This document shows, one piece after another, positions 7,601 through 18,200 of a stretch of DNA of 64,000 nucleotides. Positions within the stretch are counted from its first letter, which is position 1, and each line of letters opens with the position of its first letter. The stretch comes from G965195345 sp965277625 (lineage in GTDB: Bacteria; Pseudomonadota; Gammaproteobacteria; CAKMZV01). The translations under genes and the position numbers were made by a program. A model generated the notes under the pieces. It was given only the letters and a program-made list of their open reading frames with translations. It was not told the origin of the DNA and searched no databases. The stretch is taken from NCBI GenBank assembly GCA_965277625.1, contig OZ255827.1:682001-746000 (forward strand). The letters run 5' to 3'.

Positions 7601-9022
7601 ATGATCTGTTACGCTTTAAGTTTTAAAAAATGCCTGTATAAATTCATTTTTCTATCGCTACTTCTGTGGACGTTTAATGTCTACGCAATAACGGGCGTAT
7701 CTAACCCAGTTGGTAGTGCTTCAAATCATAGTAATGTATTTAATTTTTTAGAAAATCCCGCTTGGGGGAGTGTTTCTGACGATCAGTTTAATCGCTCTTA
7801 CATCATAGGACTTAATTCAGGCTATTACTTTGAATTTAAAGGCATAGGGTCTGTGAATAGGGTGCGTGATAACCTCAATAGTTCACTTGACATTGCCAAT
7901 GCATCCATTGTGAATGCCAATGAAAGCATATTGGTATTAAATGGTTTTCAAAATAATACTTCATTTCGTCTGAAACAAAATATTGATAGTAAACTCGTAT
8001 TCGGACTGTCTTTGGGCAATACGGCGGATTTTGGTTTTTTATCAATTAAATACGGTCGATCTTTGTTTTTAAATCAAAGGACTATATCACGCAATGGTGC
8101 AATACTAGATCAATCGAACTTAGATGCTTTGATTCAAGAATCAATAAGGACTGTTGGTGGAACCATAGACAGAGAATCAATAATTGATACGGTCGCTACC
8201 GACGCGGCACTATACGTCAAATCGGTTGCTTTGGATGAGTTATTGTTAACCTACTCTGTGCCTGTAGGGAAGATCGGGGGTGCAGAAGTTTATTTGGGGA
8301 CCAATTTGAAACTGATCGGTGCCATTTTAAATAAAGAAACCCAAGCATTTAGACCCTTATTGGAAGATTCTCAAGGCACGTCGGATAGAATTTCAGAAAA
8401 TTTTTCTGCGGTGAACCGATCCTCGAACATGAATTCTGCTTTTTCAGCTAATGCCGTAAGCGCTGATGTAGGCGTCATGTTTGATTGGGATGGCTTTCGC
8501 TTAGGACTGACTGGTTTTAACATTAACACCCCTGAATTGGAATATCCCGAAATAGGGGCCAATTGTCGTGCGAACGATCAAGATTGTTTTGTTGCTCGGT
8601 CTTTTTCTGATCGCATAAATTTGAGTGAAAAATATGTGATTGATTCAAGATACCGCCTTGAGGGCGGTTTGTCTCTATTTTCAAAAGTTCTAAATGTGTC
8701 AGCCGATTATGATTTGAAGGACTATTTGGATCCGATCGGAGAGTCGTATCAGTGGTTAAACCTTGCCTTTAGAATCACACCTTATAGTCAGACTGGTGAT
8801 TACTTAACCAACTGGATTCCAAGTTTTCAGATCGCTCATCATGCCAACTTAACCGGAATGAAAGACAGCTATATTACAGCAGGAATTCCATGGGGTCCAT
8901 TGTCTTTTGACGTTGCAATGTCGTCAAAAATATTCGATGCGTCTAATTTAACTCGAAGTGGTAAATTTAATGACGAAAGTTCGATTTTAGCCCTGAATGT
9001 TGGATTAGACATTGCATTCTAA
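7601..9022 (+). CDS. TraF_2-like outer-membrane beta-barrel protein
   Basis: The 473-residue product begins with a signal peptide (FLSLLLWTFNVYA, cleavage before ITG). What follows is rich in alternating amphipathic strands and ends in a Phe (NVGLDIAF), as outer-membrane barrels often do. The pattern of an N-terminal NPAWG-type motif, a long charged middle and a strand series with GLTGFNINTPELEYP resembles the conjugal transfer TraF-like family PF13729, whose members are annotated as barrels and are usually not linked to conjugation. No transfer genes are present here. It follows the lipoprotein gene by 15 bases and precedes the giant gene by about 250 bases. A role in exposing or anchoring the neighbouring lipoproteins is speculation. 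Confidence 0.7.
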   Translation: MICYALSFKKCLYKFIFLSLLLWTFNVYAITGVSNPVGSASNHSNVFNFLENPAWGSVSDDQFNRSYIIGLNSGYYFEFKGIGSVNRVRDNLNSSLDIANASIVNANESILVLNGFQNNTSFRLKQNIDSKLVFGLSLGNTADFGFLSIKYGRSLFLNQRTISRNGAILDQSNLDALIQESIRTVGGTIDRESIIDTVATDAALYVKSVALDELLLTYSVPVGKIGGAEVYLGTNLKLIGAILNKETQAFRPLLEDSQGTSDRISENFSAVNRSSNMNSAFSANAVSADVGVMFDWDGFRLGLTGFNINTPELEYPEIGANCRANDQDCFVARSFSDRINLSEKYVIDSRYRLEGGLSLFSKVLNVSADYDLKDYLDPIGESYQWLNLAFRITPYSQTGDYLTNWIPSFQIAHHANLTGMKDSYITAGIPWGPLSFDVAMSSKIFDASNLTRSGKFNDESSILALNVGLDIAF

Positions 9023-9029
9023 TTTTTCC

Positions 9030-9056
9030 AATAAAGATTAATACCCATCCTTTATT
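9030..9056. other. AT-rich inverted repeat after the barrel gene
   Basis: AATAAAG and CTTTATT arms (7 bases) around 13 bases, just after the stop codon of the barrel gene. No T run follows, so it is at best a weak terminator or an mRNA-end structure. Confidence 0.25.
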
Positions 9057-9192
9057 TCTAACTTTACCCGTCAAGTCAAGGCGGGCTAATTGCTGCATTA
9101 TTCAGCTTTGATCATGAGATCAGAGAAAAGTCGAGCAGTTTTAGCATTTCATTTAGCAATTGATAAATAATTTAATAATTTCATTTTTGCTA

Positions 9193-9198
9193 TATAAT
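9193..9198 (+). promoter_or_regulatory. Possible -10 element (TATAAT) for the giant gene
   Basis: Perfect TATAAT 72 bases before the ATG at 9270. No good -35 element lies 16-18 bases upstream. A CACCA-AACGC-TGGTG hairpin followed by TTTT (9199-9217) overlaps the expected transcription start. Evidence is positional only. Confidence 0.3.
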
Positions 9199-9269
9199 CA
9201 CCAAACGCTGGTGTTTTAAAAAACCAAATTTAATTGTTAGAAATCCGAAAAATATTCCTTAACGACATT

Positions 9270-12200
9270 ATGTATAAATTATCCTTAAAACAATTCATTA
9301 AATTCATTGCCCAATCTTTCAATCAGGCCTATGTTATCAATGCATTCGATTTTGCTCTTGGCGTTAAAAACGCAATAAAAGCATGGAATCAACAGCTTTT
9401 TAATGCCATTAGCACCACCATAGTACTATCAGCTTTATTAACCGCCTGTGGAGGCGGAGGCGGAGGAAGTACCGCTCCCACGACCTTAATTGCTCCCGCA
9501 CCCACCACGCCCCCAACCTTGGTGGCTTCAACCGCAAATATTAACGTACAAGAAGACTTCAGGACACCTGTATTTGTCACAATCACAGCCACAGATGCAG
9601 ATGGTGAAGCAATAGCCCTCTCATTAAGTACATCCACGCGAATCGTGAATGCAGTATTATCGACACTAAGCAACGGTGTGAGCACCATAACCTTTACAGC
9701 GATTGCCAATGTTAATGGATCAGAGACTTTGACAGTCCTAGCCACAGACGCTGGTGGGCGATCTACATCGGTTGAACTTGTGGTCAGAGTGGATGCTGTC
9801 AATGATGCACCCACACTCACTGTTCCAACGACCACCTTGACATTGATTGAGGATTTTTCAAGCACCCGCACAATTGCTACGGCAACTGATGTGGAAAACA
9901 ACCCACTAACCATAACCGTTAGTGAGTCCAACACAGGGGTGGTCAGTGTAACAACGTCAGCTTCAGGTGTTCAAATTGAGGCCAATGAAAATGCCAATGG
10001 TCAAACAACTTTAACAATCTCAGTCAGTGATGGTACAGACATTACTTCAACCCAAGTAAGCCTGTCAGTGACGGCTATTAATGATGCGCCAACACTCACT
10101 GTTGCAACGACCACCTTGACATTTATTGAGGATTTTACAGGCACCCGCATGATTGCTACGGCAGCTGATGTGGAAAACAACACACTAACCTTAACAGTGA
10201 GTGAGTCAAACGCAGAGGTGGTCAGTGTAACAACGTCAGCCTCAGGTGTCCAAATTGAGGCCAATGAACATGCCAATGGTCAAACCACATTAACAATCTC
10301 AGTCAGTGATGGTACAACCATTACTTCAACCCAAGTTAGCCTATCAGTGACGGCTATTAATGATACGCCAACCATAAGCGTTTCAACGAATAGCATTACA
10401 ACTTTGGGTGGTTTTACGCCCATCACTATTAACACCACAGCAAGTGATGTAGAAAATGGTGTATTAGCTTTTACCGTGCTAGAGTCCACCACAGGGGTGG
10501 TTAGAGTAACCACATCCGCAAATGCCATTGTCTTAAATACCATAGATGGTGCTTCAGGCACAACCACCTTAACCATCACAGCGGTTGATTCTTCTGGTAC
10601 CACGGTGACTCAATCAATTTCCGTCTCAGTGAACATTATTACCAGCGCCGTTCCTGTATTGACGATTCCCACTAACCGTATCAATGTAGAAGAAGACTTT
10701 AGACCCGCTGTGGTCATTAGAGCCACGGTTACCGATTCTGACAGTAGCACCTTAATTTTATCAGTCACCCAATCGATGCGCCTTGTTGACGTTGCGATTT
10801 CCACACGAACCAACAACATAAGCACCATCACCTTAACGGCAATTGCCGACCTCAATGGGACAACAACTGTGACTTTCCGTGCCACAGATGAGGGCGGGCA
10901 AACGAATTCTACGGAAATTGTTGTCGTTGTAACGGCCGTCAATGACACCCCAACACTGACCATCTCAACCACCAATTTTGTCGTGACCGAGGATTTTGTG
11001 GGTGCTATCACGGTTGCCACAGCAAATGATGTTGAAAGCAATCCGCTCATTTTTAGTGTAATTGAATCAGATACAGGGGTGGTCACTGTGACAACCTCAG
11101 CTTCAGGTGTCCATGTTAGTAGCATTGCCGATGTCAATGGGGTTACAACACTTTCTATTACTGTCAGTGATGGCATGTCAAGTTCAACCACTCAAGTCGT
11201 GCTAACAGTGACACCAGTCAATGATCCACCAACTTTAACCGTTTCATCTAACCGTATTTCAATCATTGGCGTATTTTCGCCCATCACGATCAATACAACC
11301 GCAAGTGATACCGAAGATGACGTCCTAACTTTCGCCGTAGAAGAGTCTAGCACAGGAGTGGTTAGAGTAACCACATCCGCAAATGCCATCATTTTGAATG
11401 CTATTACTGGTGCTTCGGGTACAAACACCCTAACGGTTAGTGCGATTGACAGTTCGGGTGCTACGGTGACTCAAACAATCACAGTCATTGTAAACCTTGT
11501 GCCCAGTACAGCACCTGTTCTGACAATTTCCACCAGTCTTGTCAGTGTGCAAGAAGATTTTACAGGTTCAGTCAATATAAGAACCACAGCCACAGATGCT
11601 GATGGAGATACTTTAACCCTTTCAGTGCGTTCATCATCGTCTGTTGTAAATACACTTTTGTCCACATTAACCAATGACTTGAGCACCATCACTTTGACTG
11701 CGGTTGGTAATGCTTATGGTACTGCAACCTTGACCATCCAAGTGATAGATGCTGGTGGGCAATCTGCATCTACTGAGATTGTGGTGGTGGTGGTGGCTGT
11801 TAATGACACACCCACCTTATCCATCTCAACCACCAACTTGATTGTAGCCGAGGATTTTTCAGGTAGCAGCACGGTCGCCACAGCGATTGACATTGATGGC
11901 GACACACCAATATTTAGCGTGGTTGAATCGACCACAGGGCTGATCACAGTGAGCACTTCAGCCGCTGGTGTGTTTGTATCAAGCATACGCAATCTCAGTG
12001 GTGTCACAACACTTCTGATTACAGTCAGTGATGCTGAACTGAGTTCGACGGCTCAAGTGGTGGTTGACGTCACACCCGTTAATGACCCACCAAGTTTAAC
12101 TGTCTCTACCACTGCCTTGACCTTGGCTGAAGATTTTGCGGCAGTTTTGATTGGAACAACTAGAACCGATATTGATAGCAATTCCTTGACGTTATCCGTG

Positions 12201-15200
12201 TCTGAATCCACTACTGGGGTGGTCACAGTCACAGTTACAACCACAGGTGTATCTGTATCGAGCATAGAGAATATAAATGGCAGAACGACTTTAACCATTA
12301 GCCTTAGTGATGGCGATCTGAGTACAACCACTCAAGTGGTGGTGGACGTCACAGCCATTAATGACCCACCAAGCTTAACCGTCTCTACCACTTCCTTGAC
12401 TTTGGCTGAAGATTTTGCGGCGGTTTTGATTGGAACAACCAGAACTGATGTTGATAGCACGACCTTAATTTTAACCGTGGCTGAATCTGCTACTGGGGTG
12501 GTCACAGTGCAGACAACGACCTTAGGAGTCTCTGTATCAAGCATAGAGAATATAAATGGCAGAACCACCTTAACCATCACACTCAGCGATAGCCTATTAA
12601 CTTCAACCGCTCAAGTGGTGGTGGGTGTCACAGCCGTTAATGACCCACCAAGCTTAACCGTTTCAACGACCGCTTTGACCTTGGCTGAAGATTTTGCGGA
12701 GGTTTTGATTGGAACAACCAGAACCGATATTGATAGCAATAACTTGGCGCTAACCGTGGCTGAATCCGCTACTGGGGTAGTCACTGTGCAGACATCAACT
12801 TCAGGCATCTCTGTATCGAGCATAGAGAATATAAATGGCAGAACGACTTTAACCATTAACCTCAGTGATGGCGACCAAATTACCACCGCTCAAGTGGTGG
12901 TGGACGTCACAGCCGTTAATGACCCACCAAGCTTAACCGTCTCTACCACTGCCTTGACCTTGGCTGAAGATTTTGCGGAGGTTTTGATTGGAACAACCAG
13001 AACCGATATTGATAGCACGACCTTAACGTTAACCGTGGCTGAATCTGCAACTGGGGTAGTCACAGTGCAGACATCAACCTCGGGCATCTCTGTATCGAGC
13101 CTAGAGAATATAAATGGCAGAACCACTTTAACCATCACCCTTAGCGATGGCGATCTAACGACAAATACTCAAGTGGTGATTGACGTCACACCCATTAATG
13201 ACCCGCCCGTCTTAAGTGTTACAACCCCCGCATTTTTACTTAGCGAAAATTTTGCAACTTTTGTGATCTTAGTAAACAGAAGTGATGTGGATAGTAATAC
13301 TTTGACTTTAACCGTGGCTGAATCTGCGACTGGTGTGGTCACTGTTACGCCCACAACCTTAGGTTTTGAAGTAAGTAGCATTAGAAGTGTGAATGGTATA
13401 ACGACTTTAACCATTAGTCTTAGTGATGGCGACCTAACGACAACCACTCAAGTGGTGATCGACGTCGGACCCATTAATGACCCTCCAAGCTTAACCGTCT
13501 CTACCACTGCTTTGACCGTGGCTGAAGATTTTGCTACGGTATTGATTGCAACAACCAGAACGGATATTGATAGCACGACCTTGACGTTAACCGTGGCTGA
13601 ATCCACGACTGGGGTGGTCACAGTCACAGTCACAACCACAGGCGTCTCTGTATCGAGCATAGAGAATATAAATGGCAGAACAACCTTAACCATTACCCTG
13701 AGTGATGGCAGACTAAGTACAACCACTCAAGTGGTGGTCGAAGTCACACCGGTTAATGACCCACCAGTCTTAACTGTCACTATGAATACATTGACATTAG
13801 GTGAAGATTTTGGAATGGTTTTAATTGGCACAAACAGTAGTGATATTGATAGTAACACCTTGACATTAACCGTGGCTGAATCGGCTACTGGCGTGGTCAC
13901 AGTGCAGACAACGACCTCAGGCGTCTCTGTATTGAGCATAGAGAATATAAATGGCAGAACCACCTTAACCATCACGCTCAGTGATAGCCAATTAAGTTCA
14001 ACAGCTCAAGTCGTAGTGGATGTCTCAGCCGTTAATGACCCACCAGTCTTAACTGTTTCTACTAATGCCTTGACATTGTCTGAAGATTTTGCAACGGTGT
14101 TGATCGCAACAACCAGAACGGATATTGATAGCACGACCCTGACATTAGCTGTGGCTGAATCTGCGACTGGAGTGGTCACAGTGACAATCACAGACGCAGG
14201 CGTTCAAGTTGCAAACATTACCGATACCAATGGTGTTACAACGCTCACTATTAGCCTCAGTGATGGCGATTTAACGACAACCACTGAAGTGGTGGTAGAA
14301 GTTACAGGGGTTAATGACCCACCAAGTTTAACGGTCTCTACCACTGCCTTGACCTTGGCTGAAGATTTTGCGGCGGTTTTGATTGGCACAACCAGAACGG
14401 ATATTGATAGTAATAGCTTGACTTTAACTGTGTCTGAATCGGCTACTGGCGTGGTCACAGTGCTGACAACAACCTCAGGCGTCTCTGTATCGAGCATAGA
14501 GAATATAAATGGTCAAACCACTTTAACCATCACCCTTAGTGATGGCGATCTAACGACAAATACTCAAGTGGTGATCGACGTCACACCCATTAATGACCCA
14601 CCAGTCTTAAGCGTTACAACCCCTGCATTTAATCTTAGTGAAAATTTTGCAACTTTTGTGATCGTAGTAAACAGAAGTGATGTGGATAGTAACACCTTGA
14701 CTTTAACCGTGGTTGAATCAGCGACTGGTGTGGTCACTGTGACACCCACAACCTCAGGTTATGAAGTAAGTAGCATTAGAAGTGTGAATGGCATAACAAC
14801 TTTAACCATCACCCTTAGTGATGGCGATCTAACGACAAGCACTCAAGTGCTGATCGACGTCACAGGGGTTAATGACCCACCAGTCTTAACTGTTTCAACC
14901 AATGTATTGAGCTTGGCTGAAGAATTTGGAACGGTACTGATCGCAACAACCAGAACGGATATTGATAGCACGACCTTGACCTTAACCGTGGTTGAATCCA
15001 CGACTGGGGTGGTCACAGTCACAGTCACAACCACAGGTGTATCTGTATCTAGCATAGAGAATATAAATGGCAGAACGACTTTAACCATCACGCTCAGTGA
15101 TGGCAGACTTAGTGCAACCACTCAAGTGGTGATTGACGTCACACCCGTTAATGACCCACCAACCTTAACCGTCTCTACCACTTCCTTAACCTTGGCTGAA

Positions 15201-18200
15201 GATTTTGCAGCGGTTTTGATTGGAACAACCAGAACGGATATTGATAGTAATAGCTTGACTTTAACCGTGACTGAATCGGCTACTGGAGTGGTCTCAGTGC
15301 TTACATCAACCTCAGGCATCTCTGTATCGAGCATAGAGAATATAAATGGCAGAACGACTTTAACCATTACGCTGAGTGATAGCCAAGCCAGTGTTTCTAC
15401 CCAAGTAGTAGTCACAGTGAATGCAGTGAATGACCCGCCGACACTGACCATCCCAACTTCAATTTTGACTGAATCTGAAGATTTTATGGGTATCAGTACG
15501 GTTGCAACAGCTATGGATTTGGAAAATGACACGCTCACCTTAAGTGTGGTTGAATCGACCACAGGCGTGATCACTGTAACAACTTTAAATTCAGGTGTCC
15601 AAATAGCAAATATTGCCCATGCCAATGGTCGAACCACTTTAACGATTACAGTGAGTGATAGCACGCTAAGTTCGACGACTCAAGTCGTGGTCATAATCAC
15701 ACCCGTCAATGACACGCCGACACTGACCATTCCAACTGCAGCCTTAACTGAAATAGAAGATTTTATGGGCATCACTACGATTGCCACAGTAGTCAATGTT
15801 GATAGTGACACACTCACTTTAACTGTGGTGGAATCGACTACAGGCGTGGTCACTGTAACAACTTCAACCTTAGGGGTTCAAATAGCGAGCTTTGCCAATG
15901 CTGTTGGTCGCACCACTTTATCGATTACAGTCAGTGATAGCATACTGAGTTCAACGGCTCAAGTCGTGGTCACAATCACACCTGTTAACGACACACCGAC
16001 TTTCACTCTTTCCTCGTCCAGTTTAACAATCTTTGAAGACTTTGACACAACGGTTTCAATCACAGTAACGAGTAACGATTTAGAAAATGATACTCTAACA
16101 ATATCCGTGGTTGCATCGCCCACAGGCGTGATCACTGTAACGACTTCAAATTCAGTTGTTCAACTAAGGAGCATTGCCAATGTTAATGGTGTGACAACGC
16201 TCAATATTGCAGTCAGTGATGGCCAGAATAGTTCAACTCAACAAGTCTTGGTAACAGTGCAAGCCGTCAATGACACCCCAACTTTTACCCTTTCCACGAT
16301 GAATTTGTCATTGATTGAAGACTTTGACACGACTATTCCAATTACAGTAATGAGTAATGATATAGATAATGACACTCTAACGATTACCGTGGTTGAATCC
16401 CCCCCAGGCGTGGTCACTGTAACGACTTCAGCTTTAGGTGTTCAAATTACAAGCTTTGCCAATGGCAATGGTGTGACAACGCTCACAATTATAGTCAGTG
16501 ATGAGACTCTGAGTTCAACCGATCAAGTGGTGGTTTCAGTGACAGCCGTTGAAGATACGCCAACCATATTTGTCTCAACAGACAATATTTTAACCAATGT
16601 TGGATTTTCAGTTATCACGATTAACACAACTGCGAGTGACGCCGAAGATCCTGCCTTAACCTTTTCAGTGACAGATTCCACCCCTGGCGTTGTTAGAGTG
16701 ACTACATCGACGAATGCCATTGTTTTGAATAGCATTCCATTCGTTTCAGGTCAAACCAATTTAACGATTCGTACAACAGACAGTGCTGGATTAACAGCTG
16801 TGCAAACCATCGCTGTGAATGTGGTTACTGCGCTTAGTGCCCCACCTGTATTGACTGTCTCCACTAACCTCATCCGTGTGGATGAAGATTTTACGACGGC
16901 TGTTGTCATCATAACGACTGCAACGGATGCTGAGAACGGTCCAATACTTATTTCAGTGAGTTCATCGACGCCTCTTGTGCGTGTTGATATATCGTCACCT
17001 GTTAGTGGTATAAGTACTTTCACCAATATGATCACCTTATCAGCGATTCTTAATGCGAATGGTGTTACTACTTTAACCGTAGAAGCAACCGATTCTGGAG
17101 GGAATTTTACTTCTGAGGAGATTGTCGTGGTAGTAAATTCAGTGACCGACTCTATTTCCTTTAGCTTATCGACCTCTGGGGTCGCCTTGACAACTATTGG
17201 TAGTCAGCTTAACCGAAATATTCAAAATATAACCGTCAGTAATCCAGGCGATGATAGAGTAAATGCCCAATTTCAAGTGACAAGTAGTGGTAGCCCTATA
17301 TTTTCTACCAATCCCGCACCAGTGGTGAGCTATACCACCAATGCCTTAACAACTATGTCCACCTTGACCTCAACGACGCAATCAGCGCAATTGTATTTTT
17401 CAATCGCGCCTAATCAAGAAGGCACGGCCACTCTGACCATAAGACTCAATGATCTGACGCGTTCTGAAATGTCGCAGCAGACCATGGTTGTCGTCGTTAA
17501 TCGGACAGAAGTTCCCCCGGTGATTGTTCAGGCCAACCCTAATATTCAAAATCTTATGGTTGATGGTGGGCGTCTTTACGCCAATTCGGTGAGGACAGCC
17601 CAAGAAGTCACGTCATTTTTGGTAGAAGCCAGAAATTTGGGCGGGCATTTGATCAACATCAATACAGTTGAAGAGTTTAATTTTGTAAATTCACCCTCAA
17701 ATCCGTTAATTGCAAATCAGTCATGGATTGGATTGGTATTACCGCAGCAAACCTTTCCGGGCGAACTGTTTTGGATATCGAATGACAGCACAATTGCCTA
17801 TGGTTTCTCAAGTACAAATGACAGGACGCTTCTAAATGTGTATCCAGGTCATTACCCCTTGACCTGGAATCCCATGGATGGTCTGCTTGCTCATAGAATA
17901 ACAGATCCTGCCCCAGTATTCAATTGGACGATTTTTGATCAGGGGTTAGGGACGTTTTTCCTATTAAATGATCAAGGTGACCCTTCTTTCCGCCGGGGAC
18001 TTTATGAATTTCCCAATGGCTTGGCTCCAGCCACTATAAATCCTATATCCGTTATAGGCTCGACTGCAACTGTACGTTTGACGGGATTTGATTTGAATCG
18101 CGATGCTGTAAACCTCTCTGATTGGACAGCAACGGCAACAAATGGCACAGTGACTTTTAACAATATTGCTCAAAATCAAGGCGTTCGAACAGTTGATTTG

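Noticed and set aside
7601..9022. Conjugation system, suggested by TraF-like similarity
   Set aside because: No other transfer genes are present and this barrel family is commonly chromosomal and unrelated to conjugation.
11802..15986. Regular array that could be mistaken for CRISPR or satellite DNA
   Set aside because: The period is 93 codons, uninterrupted and in frame, with no short repeat/spacer structure. It is a protein repeat.
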